DNA of 64,000 nucleotides from Rhodococcus coprophilus NBRC 100603 (GCF_001895045.1 NZ_BDAM01000007.1:310001-374000), one strand, 5' to 3'; counted from the first letter of the stretch, positions 1 to 9,342 are shown. Made by a program: numbers and translations. Notes: a model not told the origin generated them from the sequence alone.

Positions 1-65
1 AACTGCACGTCGGCGATGTGGTGGAGATCGGCGGGGCGAGCGCGCGGGTCGCGCGCGACGCCTGA
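1..65 (+). CDS. C-terminal end of an unidentified protein, cut by window edge
   Basis: Only the last 20 codons are inside the window, read from base 3 to a TGA at 63-65. They end in the residues LHVGDVVEI followed by a short Ala/Arg-rich tail. A VGD-V-V turn near the C-terminus is common in MOSC-domain proteins and other small beta-barrels, but this is too little to assign a family. It converges with the RraA-like gene, leaving 17 bp between the two stops. Confidence 0.4.
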   Translation, partial: LHVGDVVEIGGASARVARDA

Positions 66-82
66 CGATCGCCCCGGCGTCG

Positions 83-577
83 TCAGTTCTCGGCGCGCAC
101 GACCACGCCGTCGTGGTCGCTGTAGACGATCTCGCCGGGGTTGAAGGTCACGCCACCGATCTCGACCGGCACGTTCTTCTCGCCGGATCCGGTCTGGGTG
201 CTCTTGCGGGGGTTGGTGCCGAGCGCCTTGACCCCGATGTCGAGGGTGCGCAGGATCGCGGAGTCGCGGACGGCGCCGTTGACGATGACCCCGGCCCACC
301 CGTTGTCGACCCCTCGGCCGGCGATGATGTCGCCGACGAGCGCCGTATGGATGCTCGCGCCACCGTCGACGACGAGCACTCCGCCGTTTCCGGGCTCGGA
401 CAGCGTCTGCTTGACGAGCAGGTTGTCCTGGAAGCACCGGATGGTGGTGACGGGTCCGGCGAACTCGGCGCGCCCGCCGAACTGGATGAACTGCGTGTCG
501 CAGCTACGGATGTCCGGGCCGATCTCGTCGGCGAGGTCGGCGGTTGCGGTGAATTCGTGTGCAGTGGCTTCGCTCAT
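83..577 (-). CDS. rraA: RraA-like 4-hydroxy-4-methyl-2-oxoglutarate aldolase family protein
   Basis: A 164-residue protein of the RraA / HMG-CHA aldolase family, cytosolic and usually trimeric. Visible are the VVDGGAS segment, the glycine-rich GDIIAG turn, and VNGAVRDSA, whose Arg-Asp pair corresponds to the substrate-binding Arg and metal-binding Asp of the aldolases. The family either cleaves 4-hydroxy-4-methyl-2-oxoglutarate or, in Enterobacteria, inhibits RNase E; sequence alone does not separate the roles, but the Arg-Asp motif favours aldolase chemistry. I chose the ATG at 577 because TATCCT (584-589, minus strand) lies 6 nt before it, suggesting a leaderless transcript. An in-frame upstream extension to 706 has no family similarity. 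The divergent neighbour is a GntR regulator. Confidence 0.85.
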   Translation of the reverse strand: MSEATAHEFTATADLADEIGPDIRSCDTQFIQFGGRAEFAGPVTTIRCFQDNLLVKQTLSEPGNGGVLVVDGGASIHTALVGDIIAGRGVDNGWAGVIVNGAVRDSAILRTLDIGVKALGTNPRKSTQTGSGEKNVPVEIGGVTFNPGEIVYSDHDGVVVRAEN

Positions 578-747
578 GTGGTGAGGATAATTGGACGCCT
601 CGCGCCCCGTCCGGAGAGCATGCGTCGCGGCGATCGAAACAGGTGGATGATTGATCTCTTCGGAGAGGCAATTCGGTAGATCCTTGTATCCTTCACGCAG
701 GTTCACGTTCGCCGGTGAACGCAGCTACGGGAGTACAGGACGGGGAC

Positions 748-1497
748 ATGCCACTCGACGGACGTTCGACGATTGTGCGTGTGCCCAAAGCCGGTGAATT
801 GATCGCGGCGAATCTGCGCCGCCAGATCATCACCGGCGAACTCGAGGCCGGGGAACCTCTCCCCAACGAGGCCGCGCTCATGGAGCGTTTCGGGGTGTCG
901 CGTCCCACGTTGCGGGAAGCGTTCAGGATCCTCGAGTCGGAGGGCATCATCACCGTTCTGCGCGGTGCCCACGGCGGGGCCCGCGTCCAGGCGCCGGACA
1001 GGTCGACTGCCGCCCGTTACGCCGGTCTGTTACTGCAGTACCGCGGCGTTCCGCTCGCCGATGTCTACCGCGCGCGCACCGAAATCGAAGTCGCGGCGGT
1101 GGGATTGATCGCGGCCGACCCGGCGGGGAAGATCGACCGTCTCGCCGGCGTCGTCGAAAAGGCGGAGGCCGTATTCGACGACCCGCACGCCTTCGCGAAG
1201 GCGAACACCGAGGTGCACCGCACGGTCATGGAACTCGGCGGCAACGAGACGCTGCAAACCCTCGCCGGGATGCTCCTCGACATCATGGACGCGCACGCGG
1301 CCCTGTACATCTCTTCGCGCACCGAGCCCGACCGGCCAGGAGCGGCCACCGCACTGCGCGCGAGCCGAAAGCTCGTCGGATTGCTACGCAAGGGCGAACC
1401 GGGTGCGGCACAAGTTTTCTGGCGCCGCCACCTCGACAGCGTCGAAAAGTTCATGACGGGCAACAGCGAGACCACACTCGTCGAGGTCCTGTCCTGA
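748..1497 (+). CDS. GntR-family (FadR/FCD subfamily) transcriptional regulator
   Basis: About 249 residues. Residues 10-75 form the winged helix-turn-helix with the family pattern LPNEAALMERFGVSRPTLR followed by a wing ending GGARV. The rest is an all-helical FCD effector domain that typically binds a carboxylate or acyl ligand through a metal; a D-H-type metal set (AKANTEVHRTV and later ISSRTE) is consistent. The ATG at 748 was preferred because the DNA-binding domain begins just after it; an in-frame GTG at 715 would add 11 residues. It diverges from the RraA-like gene, so it may control it, but I cannot identify an operator with confidence. The ligand is unknown. Confidence 0.85.
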   Translation: MPLDGRSTIVRVPKAGELIAANLRRQIITGELEAGEPLPNEAALMERFGVSRPTLREAFRILESEGIITVLRGAHGGARVQAPDRSTAARYAGLLLQYRGVPLADVYRARTEIEVAAVGLIAADPAGKIDRLAGVVEKAEAVFDDPHAFAKANTEVHRTVMELGGNETLQTLAGMLLDIMDAHAALYISSRTEPDRPGAATALRASRKLVGLLRKGEPGAAQVFWRRHLDSVEKFMTGNSETTLVEVLS

Positions 1498-1527
1498 GCC
1501 GGTGAACCGGACTCGGAGGACGAAGCC

Positions 1528-1908
1528 TCAGACCGCCCGGCCCATGCGACGCTCGTAGTCCTCGCGTTCCCGTGCTGCCCGGTCGCGGGCCTTCGCGCTC
1601 AGCAGTTCGGGGTCGATTCCGTGTTGCTGCAGGCGATGTTGTTGCCACACGGGCATGAGTGCAGCCGAGAAGTAGATCCACGGGAGGAACAACAGCAGCA
1701 TCATCGCGAAGGGGATCCACACCGGACCGGGGATGAGCAAGAACAGCATCAGCGGCGGGATGGCCGGCAGATTCCACCGGAGAAGATAGCGGCGCGCGCC
1801 TCCGGGTCCGAGGATGTCGTCGCGTACCCACTCCCGCATCTCGGGCGGCAGCGTGCGGCCGACCATGTATCCGACACGCTGAAACAAATTAGGTCGTGCG
1901 CTACTCAT
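1528..1908 (-). CDS. DUF5313 small membrane protein
   Basis: A 126-residue protein resembling the DUF5313 family found in mycobacteria and rhodococci; no function is established. The N-terminal 45 residues are soluble and contain the R-E-W-V-R-D-D-I stretch typical of the family. Two adjacent hydrophobic segments follow (about residues 48-62 and 64-85), then a charged cytosolic tail rich in Arg and Glu. The gene sits 17 bp downstream of the acyl-CoA ligase stop in head-to-tail order, but has its own TATGCT hexamer (1915-1920) 6 nt before the ATG, so a separate leaderless transcript is likely. It converges with the GntR gene. Confidence 0.75.
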   Translation of the reverse strand: MSSARPNLFQRVGYMVGRTLPPEMREWVRDDILGPGGARRYLLRWNLPAIPPLMLFLLIPGPVWIPFAMMLLLFLPWIYFSAALMPVWQQHRLQQHGIDPELLSAKARDRAAREREDYERRMGRAV

Positions 1909-1925
1909 ATCGACAGCATAAGCCT

Positions 1926-3767
1926 TCAGTCGTAGAGACCCGCCAGGCTGTCCGAGAAGGTGTCCACCACCACCTTCCGGCGCAACTTCATGCTCGGCGT
2001 CAGGTCACCGGACTCCACCGACAGTTCGCGGTCGACGATCGTGAACTTCTTGACCTGCTCCCAGCGGTTGAGCTGAAGGTTCAGCTCATCGATGTACGTC
2101 GAGATGAGGCCGTTTGTCTTGCCGTCCTGCGAGATCTCGGCGAAACTCGCGTGCTCGAGACCGTTTCTTCCAGCCCACTCGGTGATCGTCTCCGGGTCCA
2201 GGCCCACCAGTGCGACGCAATACGGCCGGCCTTCGCCGTACACGACGAACTCCGCCGCGTACGGGCAGATTCCCTTGAACGTCGCGGCGGTCGCGGACGG
2301 AGCGACGTACTTGCCCTGCGACGTCTTGAAGATGTCCTTCTTGCGATCAGTGATCGTCAGGTACCCGTCGTCGAGGTTGCCGATGTCGCCGGTGCGGAAC
2401 CAGCCGTCGTCGGTCAACGCTTCGGCGGTCGCATCGGGCCGGTTGTGATAGCCGGTCATGACGCCGGGACCTTTGATGAGCACCTCGCCGTCTGCGGCGA
2501 TCGCGACCTCGGTGCCGGGAACCGGGCGGCCCACCGTGCCGATGCGGTTGGAGTGCGGCCGGTTGACGCACGACGCGGCCGCGGTTTCGGTGAGGCCGTA
2601 TCCCTCGAGCACCGGAATGCCGATCGCGTCGAACCACTTCCCGATATTGGGGTTCAGGCGAGCGGAGCCCGAGATGAAGAACCGCAACCGGCCGCCGAAC
2701 CGTTCGCGGACGGTGGAAAAGACCAGTCGATCGGCGAGAGGATGCATGAGCTTGTCGCGCCTGCCCGGCGTCGTACCGTCCCGACGTGCCTGTCCCACCC
2801 TCGATCCGACACCGACGGCCCAATCGAAGATCCTCTTCTTCGCCCCGCCCTCGTCCTCCATCATCGACTCGATTCGGGCATAAGCCTTTTCGAAGATCCG
2901 TGGCGCAGCGCCCATGAACGTGGGGTGCACGACCGCGAGGTTCTCGACGATCTTGTCGACGCGGCCGTCCACCACGGTGGGAAAACCGATCTGCAGCGGG
3001 AGCGTGAGCAGCACCTTCCCGAACACGTGGGAAAGCGGCAGCCACAGATACTGGAGATCGTCGGGACCGAGAATCCCGATGGCGTCGATCGCGGCGGCCT
3101 CGTACGTCCACGCGGAGTGGGGCAGCCGAACCCCCTTGGGCTTTCCCGTGGTGCCCGACGTGTAGATGAGCGTCGCGAGGTGGTCCGGGCGGATACTCGC
3201 CATGCGCTCGGACACCACATCCGGATTCTCGGCGAGCAACGCCCGTCCGAGGTCCTCGAGGTCGTCGTAGCCGATGATCCAGTCGCCGTCCCCGTGGCCG
3301 TCGACGACCACCACTTTGGAGACGTCGGGCAGTTCGTCCCGGTGCCGGATCAGCTTGTCGACCTGCGTGGTGTCCTCGGCGATCACGATGCGGCTTCCCG
3401 AATCCGCCACGATGAACGTGACATCCGGTGCCTTCGTCGTGGGGTAGACCGCGGTCGTGGCGGCACCGGCGCACATCACGGCGAGATCGGTGAGTACCCA
3501 CTCGTATCGTGTCGCCGAGACGAGGGCGACCCGGTCCTCGGGTTCGATGCCGAGTGCGACGAGACCGGCCGCCAGCAGACGCACACGATCGCCGGTCTCT
3601 TTCCACGTGACCCCGATCCATTCGTCCGCACCCATCGGGAATCGGAACGCCTCCGCGTCGGGAGAGGAGGTGACGCGGTCGAGAAACAACCGGGCTACCG
3701 ACGACGCCCGCTTCTCGATCTTGCCCCAATCGACCTTCTCATCGGATATGCCCTGTGATGTGGTCAT
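1926..3767 (-). CDS. Long-chain fatty acid--CoA ligase (AMP-forming)
   Basis: A 613-residue member of the ANL superfamily that activates a fatty acid with ATP and CoA. The P-loop YTSGTTGKPKG, the GYGLTETA adenylate motif, RTGDIG and the hinge DRKKD are all present in order, and the length fits FadD15/FACL-type ligases rather than short acyl-activating enzymes. Chain-length specificity cannot be read. I chose the ATG at 3767 because TAGACT (3775-3780) lies 7 nt upstream, a leaderless arrangement; an alternative ATG at 3773 adds two residues. It is divergent from the succinate-semialdehyde dehydrogenase gene. A 620-codon open frame on the opposite strand is an artefact of GC-rich codon bias. 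Confidence 0.92.
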   Translation of the reverse strand: MTTSQGISDEKVDWGKIEKRASSVARLFLDRVTSSPDAEAFRFPMGADEWIGVTWKETGDRVRLLAAGLVALGIEPEDRVALVSATRYEWVLTDLAVMCAGAATTAVYPTTKAPDVTFIVADSGSRIVIAEDTTQVDKLIRHRDELPDVSKVVVVDGHGDGDWIIGYDDLEDLGRALLAENPDVVSERMASIRPDHLATLIYTSGTTGKPKGVRLPHSAWTYEAAAIDAIGILGPDDLQYLWLPLSHVFGKVLLTLPLQIGFPTVVDGRVDKIVENLAVVHPTFMGAAPRIFEKAYARIESMMEDEGGAKKRIFDWAVGVGSRVGQARRDGTTPGRRDKLMHPLADRLVFSTVRERFGGRLRFFISGSARLNPNIGKWFDAIGIPVLEGYGLTETAAASCVNRPHSNRIGTVGRPVPGTEVAIAADGEVLIKGPGVMTGYHNRPDATAEALTDDGWFRTGDIGNLDDGYLTITDRKKDIFKTSQGKYVAPSATAATFKGICPYAAEFVVYGEGRPYCVALVGLDPETITEWAGRNGLEHASFAEISQDGKTNGLISTYIDELNLQLNRWEQVKKFTIVDRELSVESGDLTPSMKLRRKVVVDTFSDSLAGLYD

Positions 3768-3918
3768 ATTCATCAGTCTAGGAAGCCGGGTCGGGAAACA
3801 TGCCCGATTTCGGGGCACGCCTACAGCCTCGGCGCGAGGCCGGCGGTTGTGACAGGGACCACCGTGCAGGGGTACGTTTGGTGTAACTCCGAGAACTACT
3901 CACCGGTAGGGGTGTCTT

Positions 3919-5472
3919 ATGCCTGCTCCGAGCGCTGCGACCTTCGCACGGCTCGCCGACCTGATCGCCATTCCCGACGCGGCAGACCGGCCCACCCGGC
4001 CCGTCGTCGAAGCGTTCACGGGACGGGAGATCGCGACTGTTCCCATCGGGACGGCCGACGATGCGAAGGCCGCGATCGCGCGTGCCCGCGTAGCGCAGAC
4101 GGCATGGGCGCGGGTGCCCGTCGCCGAGCGCGCGGAGATCATCCTGCGTTATCGCGAACTGGTCTACGAGCGGCGCGCCCAGCTGATGGACATGGCGCAG
4201 GCGGAAACCGGCAAGTCCCGCACCTCCGCGCAGGAGGAAGTGCTCGACATCTCGATGACCGCGCGCCACTACGCGCGGGTCGCCCCGAAACTTCTCGAGC
4301 CCCGGCGCGCGACCGGCATGCTCCCCGGCCTGACGAAGACCACGGTGCTGCACCATCCGAAGGGTGTCATCGGCGTCATTGCGCCGTGGAACTACCCGAT
4401 GACCCTTGCGGTGTCCGATGCGATTCCTGCGCTGCTCGCGGGCAACGCTGTGGTGCTCAAGCCCGACAGCCAGACGCCCTACTGCGCGCTCGCAGTCGCC
4501 GAACTGCTGTACGAGGCAGGCGTGCCACGCGACGTGTTCGCGGTGGTGCCCGGACCCGGATCGGTCGTGGGTACGGCGATCGTCGAGAACACCGATTACC
4601 TGATGTTCACGGGTTCGTCGCAGACGGGCCGGCTGCTGGCAGAACAGGCCGGCCGGCGCCTGATCGGGTTCTCCGCCGAACTCGGTGGCAAGAACCCGAT
4701 GATCGTCACCGCGGGAGCGAACCTGCGCAAGGTCACCGACGCGGCAGTGCGCGCGTGCTACTCGAACTCCGGGCAGCTGTGCATCTCCATCGAGCGCATC
4801 TACGTCGAGAAGTCGATCGCGCCGGAGTTCCTGCGCATGTTCGGTGACCGGGTGCGCGCGATAACACTCGGACCGTCCTACGACTTCGACACCGAGATGG
4901 GCTGCCTCGTCAACGAAACCCAGGTCAAGACGGTTTCCGGCCACGTCGACGACGCGGTGGCCAAGGGTGCGACGCTGGTGGCAGGAGGAAAGGCCCGCCC
5001 GGACCTCGGTCCGCTGTTCTACGAACCGACCGTGCTCACCGACGTCCCCGAGGACGCCGACTGCTACCGCGACGAGACCTTCGGTCCCGTCGTGTCGGTG
5101 TATCCGGTGGACGACGTCGACGACGCGATCCGGCGTGCCAACGACACCGAGTACGGACTCAATGCCTCGGTCTGGGCGGCGTCCAAGGCGCAGGGCGAGG
5201 CGATCGCGGCGAAGGTCCGTGCCGGCACCGTCAACGTCGACGAGGGTTACGCACCCGCGTGGGGGAGCATGGATGCTCCGATGGGCGGCATGGGGATCTC
5301 CGGTGTGGGACGCCGGCACGGTGCCGAAGGCTTGCTGAAGTACACGGAGTCGCAGACCGTGGCCGTCACCCGGATCCTGAACCTCGACGGGCCGAGGGGT
5401 CTTCCGAGGCGGGTCTGGGCCAAGATGCTGCCCCCGCTCGTCAAAGCGATGGGCTGGCTGCCGGGTCGCTGA
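3919..5472 (+). CDS. gabD2: NADP+-dependent succinate-semialdehyde dehydrogenase (GabD2 type)
   Basis: A 517-residue aldehyde dehydrogenase. The Rossmann region has APWNYP, the catalytic base is in FSAELGGKN, and the nucleophile Cys is in NSGQLC. The sequence resembles mycobacterial GabD2, which oxidises succinate semialdehyde to succinate in the bypass from 2-oxoglutarate or GABA; broader aldehyde specificity cannot be excluded. The start ATG is preceded by a GGGG stretch at a workable distance. The 3' end overlaps the convergent MFS gene by 32 bp, so the two stop regions lie inside each other's coding sequence. Confidence 0.9.
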   Translation: MPAPSAATFARLADLIAIPDAADRPTRPVVEAFTGREIATVPIGTADDAKAAIARARVAQTAWARVPVAERAEIILRYRELVYERRAQLMDMAQAETGKSRTSAQEEVLDISMTARHYARVAPKLLEPRRATGMLPGLTKTTVLHHPKGVIGVIAPWNYPMTLAVSDAIPALLAGNAVVLKPDSQTPYCALAVAELLYEAGVPRDVFAVVPGPGSVVGTAIVENTDYLMFTGSSQTGRLLAEQAGRRLIGFSAELGGKNPMIVTAGANLRKVTDAAVRACYSNSGQLCISIERIYVEKSIAPEFLRMFGDRVRAITLGPSYDFDTEMGCLVNETQVKTVSGHVDDAVAKGATLVAGGKARPDLGPLFYEPTVLTDVPEDADCYRDETFGPVVSVYPVDDVDDAIRRANDTEYGLNASVWAASKAQGEAIAAKVRAGTVNVDEGYAPAWGSMDAPMGGMGISGVGRRHGAEGLLKYTESQTVAVTRILNLDGPRGLPRRVWAKMLPPLVKAMGWLPGR

Positions 5473-7012
5473 CGGCCCGGTCCGCACGCCGCGTGATGGT
5501 CGTCGCGAGGGGCTTCTCGACGACGAAGCACAGCAGTATCGCCGCGACCATCGCCAGCGGGCTGATTACCAGGTAGATCGGCGTCAGAGCATCGTTGTAG
5601 GACTCGACGATCGGCTGTTTCACGGCGTCGGGCAACGCCTGCACGGCGGTGGGCGTGAGGGAATTGGCGCCTTCTCCCGAGAGCTGCCCTTCCGGGACGC
5701 GCTCGAGGAGAAGGACACTCAGCCGGCTCGCGAACACACTGCCGACCACCGCCGAGCCGAGAGTCGCGCCGATCTGCCGGAAGTAGTTGTTGCCCGCCGT
5801 CGCGGTACCGACCTCTTCCACCGGGAACGAGTTCTGCACAACGAGCACCATGATCTGCATGGAAGCGCCCAGCCCGATTCCGAGTACTGCGAGGAAGCAG
5901 CAGAGCACCCAGATCGGGGTGTCGACGGTGAGCAGGGACAGCAACAGCATCGCCGCCGAGACCAGCACGGAGCCGACGATGGGGGTCACCTTGTACCGTC
6001 CCGTCCGGCTCACCAGGCGACCCGTCAGAGTCGACGTGAACAGCATCGCACCCATCATCGAGAACATCAGCAGGCCCGCGACCGTCGCGCTGCGGCCCGC
6101 GACCATCTGCAGGTAGGTCGGCATGTAGGCCGCGACGCCGAACAGCGCGACGCTGTTGAGGAGTCCGGCGAGCGTGGTGACGTCGAAGTTGCGGTCCCGG
6201 AACAGATGCAGCGGCAGGATGGGTTCCGGTACCCGGCTCTCGATGAACAGGAACAGAACCGCGGTGGCGAGAGTTGCCGCGATGAGACCGAGCAGCACCG
6301 GAGAAGTCCACGGATACCTGGACCCGCCCCACGTAGCGACGAGCACGAGAAGCGTCGTGGCGAGCGACAGTACGGTCATCCCGGCGACGTCGATGCGGGG
6401 ACGCGAACTGCGACCGGACGGCAACCGGAGGAACAAGGCCACCGCGATGAGGGCGAGAATGCCGAGCGGGAGGTTGATGTAGAACACCCACCGCCATCCC
6501 GGTCCCTCGGTGAACCACCCGCCGAGCAGGGGGCCGCCGACAGAGGACACCGCGAAGACACTGCTCATGATGCCCAGGTATTTGCCGCGTTGCCGCGCCG
6601 GAATGACGTCGGCGACAGTGGCCTGCGACAACACCATGAGCCCGCCACCGCCTGCGCCCTGGACTGCGCGGCCGACGATCAGCCACGTGATGTCTCCGGC
6701 GAACGCGCTGATCGTCGAACCCACCAAGAAGATCGCCAGGGCCGTCATCAGAAGTGGCTTGCGGCCGAACAGATCTCCGAGTTTTCCGTAGATCGGCATC
6801 GTGACGGTGGACGCGAGGATGTATGCCGTGACGATCCACAGCATCTTGTCGACCCCGTGGAGTTCACCGACGATGGTGGGAAGCGCGGGGTTGAGGACCG
6901 TCTGGTTGAGCGAAGCGACGAGCATGGTCGCCATCAGTCCGGCGAAGATGAAAGTTATCGTCCGGCGGTCGAATTCGATGCCGTTTCGCGACGGTGCGGT
7001 GTCGGCTCTCAT
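5441..7012 (-). CDS. MFS multidrug transporter, DHA2 / EmrB-QacA type (14 TM)
   Basis: A 523-residue proton-driven drug exporter of the 14-helix DHA2 family in the inner membrane. The start has the family pattern MATMLVASLNQTVLNPALPTI (membrane helix 1), followed by the loop motif GKLGDLFGRKP and, further on, QGAGGGGLM (motif C region). A large periplasmic loop lies in the C-terminal third, ending before a last helix pair. It overlaps by 4 bp with the upstream TetR gene (ATGA-type junction), so the two are translationally coupled and the regulator most likely senses an exported compound. The substrate is unknown. Confidence 0.92.
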   Translation of the reverse strand: MRADTAPSRNGIEFDRRTITFIFAGLMATMLVASLNQTVLNPALPTIVGELHGVDKMLWIVTAYILASTVTMPIYGKLGDLFGRKPLLMTALAIFLVGSTISAFAGDITWLIVGRAVQGAGGGGLMVLSQATVADVIPARQRGKYLGIMSSVFAVSSVGGPLLGGWFTEGPGWRWVFYINLPLGILALIAVALFLRLPSGRSSRPRIDVAGMTVLSLATTLLVLVATWGGSRYPWTSPVLLGLIAATLATAVLFLFIESRVPEPILPLHLFRDRNFDVTTLAGLLNSVALFGVAAYMPTYLQMVAGRSATVAGLLMFSMMGAMLFTSTLTGRLVSRTGRYKVTPIVGSVLVSAAMLLLSLLTVDTPIWVLCCFLAVLGIGLGASMQIMVLVVQNSFPVEEVGTATAGNNYFRQIGATLGSAVVGSVFASRLSVLLLERVPEGQLSGEGANSLTPTAVQALPDAVKQPIVESYNDALTPIYLVISPLAMVAAILLCFVVEKPLATTITRRADRAVSDPAASPSL

Positions 7013-7674
7013 GGGCGCGTGACCTCCCTGAACAGCGCGCAGGTGCGACGCAGGATCGAATCGGCGTCGCCTCCCGTGCCGCCCTGGAGGTCGAGCACGG
7101 GTCGCATTGCGGTGCGCATCACGGCACCCGCGACCGTCACGATCAGAAGCGCGGTCTCCTCGACGGTGTGCCGTTCGTGCCCGGCAAGGGGGATGTCCTG
7201 AACCTGTGACTCGGCGAGCCGGGCGGTGACGAGATCGGCGACGAGGGCCTCCACGGCATCGATGTGCTGGAGCCGGCGGCGCGACAGTTCGGGATGGCGA
7301 TCGAGCAGCGCGACGTAGTCGCTGTAGGTGATGAGCCGGTGGACCGAGGTGCGGAACACGGCGAGCAGCAAGAACGCGACCTTCTCGACGAGGTCGTCGC
7401 CCGCCTCGATGTGGAAGCTGTCCGCGATCTCGTCGTGGATCACCGGTGACTGCTGGCCGAGGACGGCGTCTTCCTTGGACTTGAAATAGTTGAAGAAGGT
7501 GCGTGGGGAGATCTCGGCCTGCTCGGCCACGGCTTCCACGGTGACGTCTGCGAGGCGGTCGTGCAGCGCCGCGGCTTCGGCTGCGGCGAGATGGATCGCA
7601 GCCCAGGTACGTGCTCGCTTGCGCTCGCGATGGGAGCCTTTCGCTTCCACGGCCCGAGGCCCCACTGCAGTCAT
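7009..7674 (-). CDS. TetR-family repressor, partner of the downstream MFS exporter
   Basis: A 221-residue regulator. Residues about 15-65 form the TetR helix-turn-helix, with VAEQAEISPRTFFNYFKSKE as the recognition helix region; the NYFKSKE ending is the usual signature. The C-terminal domain is a divergent ligand-binding helical bundle of the kind seen with actinobacterial drug exporters. The gene is first in a two-gene unit with the MFS transporter (4-bp overlap). The upstream 80 bp are unusually AT-rich for this genome and contain a short dyad (see 7726-7740) that could be its operator. The gene converges on nothing and faces away from the DUF427 gene. Confidence 0.9.
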   Translation of the reverse strand: MTAVGPRAVEAKGSHRERKRARTWAAIHLAAAEAAALHDRLADVTVEAVAEQAEISPRTFFNYFKSKEDAVLGQQSPVIHDEIADSFHIEAGDDLVEKVAFLLLAVFRTSVHRLITYSDYVALLDRHPELSRRRLQHIDAVEALVADLVTARLAESQVQDIPLAGHERHTVEETALLIVTVAGAVMRTAMRPVLDLQGGTGGDADSILRRTCALFREVTRP

Positions 7675-7725
7675 GAAGATTTACATTAGTGCAAATATTC
7701 TCGGATGCAATCCAAGCTCTCTCCC

Positions 7726-7740
7726 AATAAGAACGTTATT
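7726..7740. promoter_or_regulatory. AT-rich 5+5 bp dyad upstream of tetR, possible operator
   Basis: AATAA and TTATT flank a 5-bp centre, about 52 bp upstream of the tetR start. The surrounding 7675-7740 interval is markedly AT-rich compared with neighbours, as expected for a promoter with an operator. The arms are short, so this is only a candidate. Confidence 0.3.
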
Positions 7741-7754
7741 ACCGAAGGTCCGGT

Positions 7755-8525
7755 TCAGTCCTCGACGGTGATGTCCGCCGCGTCGTCGTAGAAGCACAGG
7801 TAGCCCTCGATGTCCGCGACGGCGGCGAACGGTTCGGGATACGACCACGCGACGTTCTCCGCCCGAGGCTGTCCGACGAACGACCAGTACCGGGCGGTCC
7901 CCTTGTAGGGGCAACTCGTTCGCCGGTCGGACTCCTCGAGGACCGAGAAGTCGACGTCGCCGGGCGGCAGGTAGTAGCGGGTCGGCAGGCCCGTCTCGAA
8001 GACGAGCACCGGGTTGCGCGTGTCACCGACGGTGGTACCGCCGATCTCGACACGCACGTGGCGTCCGCTGCGCAGGGCATCGACCCGATGATGCGGATCG
8101 CGTGGATGAGTGAACACTTCGGATTCCTCCTCGAACCAGCGTTCGCCCTCGTCGACCTCGTCGCCCGGTCCGGTCTCGCCGTGGCGGAACCACTGGAACA
8201 CCAGACGATCGTCGAGGCCCTCGACATCGAGTTGATAGACCGCCGCGTACGCACGACGGTCACCGACCGTCACGTCGTACCACTGCCACACGTCCGGTCG
8301 ACTACGACTCGGGGACAGCGACGCCGCGATCAGATCGAGACGGACGTCGTCGCGGGGAAACGCGTAGAACGGCACCGGCTTCCCCGGCGCCCAGACCAGC
8401 AATGCGCGTTCGCTGTCGACGATCGTCCGGTCGAACCATTGCCCCCGGATCCTGCGTTCGGTGGGCTCGTAGAGGTAGTCGTCGGACCCGGGTTCCTGAC
8501 GGCGGACAGCGGTCTTGCGTGCCAT
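7755..8525 (-). CDS. DUF427 domain protein
   Basis: A 256-residue cytosolic protein with two copies of the DUF427 beta-fold. The N-terminal copy runs to about residue 130, and the C-terminal copy carries the family hallmark SCPYKGTARYWS followed by NVAWSYPEP. No enzymatic role is established for the family; it is widespread in actinobacteria and fungi. The ATG at 8525 is supported by TACGGT (8532-8537) 6 nt before it, consistent with leaderless expression; the open frame continues upstream to 8939 but that part overlaps the divergent permease gene and is not homologous. Confidence 0.85.
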   Translation of the reverse strand: MARKTAVRRQEPGSDDYLYEPTERRIRGQWFDRTIVDSERALLVWAPGKPVPFYAFPRDDVRLDLIAASLSPSRSRPDVWQWYDVTVGDRRAYAAVYQLDVEGLDDRLVFQWFRHGETGPGDEVDEGERWFEEESEVFTHPRDPHHRVDALRSGRHVRVEIGGTTVGDTRNPVLVFETGLPTRYYLPPGDVDFSVLEESDRRTSCPYKGTARYWSFVGQPRAENVAWSYPEPFAAVADIEGYLCFYDDAADITVED

Positions 8526-8586
8526 ACTTCGACCGTATCGCGCATGGCGCCCCTCCGGCATGCCCGGGTCGATACGCTCATTCCCG

Positions 8587-9342
8587 ATGATCGACGACCC
8601 CGAGGTGCTGCTCCGCACACTGATCGGTGTCATCGCGCTGGCCGCGGTGGCAACCTCGGTGTTGTGGCTGTTCGGGGTGCCGCACAAGTTCTCGTCCCTG
8701 TACGCCCTCGCGCGGGGTGGACTCCAGCTCGCCGTCATCAGCGTCGTGCTCACCGGAGTCATCACCGACGCGAGATGGGTCGGCGTCGTTCTCCTCGTCA
8801 TGTTCTCGGTCGGAGGATGGACCGCAGCGCGCCGCGTCGGGAGCAGTGTGCGCATCGGCGCCATCGTCGCAGGATCCATGCTGCTGGGGGTCGGTGTCGC
8901 CCTCGTGGTGATCTTCGTCAGCGGCGCGGTGGAGGCCACGCCCCGCTACGCGCTGGCGTTGGGCGGAATCGTCATCGGCAACGCGATGACCGTCGCGAGT
9001 CTCGCGGGACGACGTTTCCATGAGATCGTCGCCGACCGATGGCTCGAAGTGGAGGGGTGGCTCGCGCTGGGCGCGACGATGCGACAGGCCACCGCCGAGC
9101 ATGCGCGACTTGCGGTGCACGCGGCGATGATTCCGCCGACCGACCAGACCAAGACGACCGGCCTGGTGACCCTCCCGGGCGCCTTTGTCGGCGCGATCTT
9201 CGGGGGACTGTCACCCGTGGAGGCAGGACGATTCCAGGTGGTGGTGCTCGCCGCCATCATGGCGGCAGGATCGATCACCGCCGTTCTGGTCGCTGTCGGT
9301 CTGGGTCGCACCGTCGGACATCGACCGGTCGTGCCCGCCTGA
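8587..9342 (+). CDS. fetB: FetB / UPF0014-family membrane permease
   Basis: A 251-residue integral membrane protein with about seven hydrophobic segments. It shows the UPF0014 hallmarks RGGLQLAVISVVL, GNAMTVASLAGRR, the E-x-E-x-LALGATMRQA stretch and a PGAFVGAIFGGLSP loop. Family members include E. coli FetB, which works with the ATPase FetA in iron export, and plant STAR2/ALS3. No adjacent ATPase gene is present here, so a partner, if needed, is encoded elsewhere. TACGCT (8573-8578) lies 8 nt before the ATG, suggesting a leaderless transcript divergent from the DUF427 gene. Confidence 0.85.
   Translation: MIDDPEVLLRTLIGVIALAAVATSVLWLFGVPHKFSSLYALARGGLQLAVISVVLTGVITDARWVGVVLLVMFSVGGWTAARRVGSSVRIGAIVAGSMLLGVGVALVVIFVSGAVEATPRYALALGGIVIGNAMTVASLAGRRFHEIVADRWLEVEGWLALGATMRQATAEHARLAVHAAMIPPTDQTKTTGLVTLPGAFVGAIFGGLSPVEAGRFQVVVLAAIMAAGSITAVLVAVGLGRTVGHRPVVPA

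Noticed and set aside
1896-3758. A 620-codon open frame on the plus strand opposite the acyl-CoA ligase
   Set aside because: Its translation is dominated by Arg, Asp, Val and His with no domain, and it mirrors the codon bias of the ligase gene, which has all ANL motifs. It is an antisense shadow.
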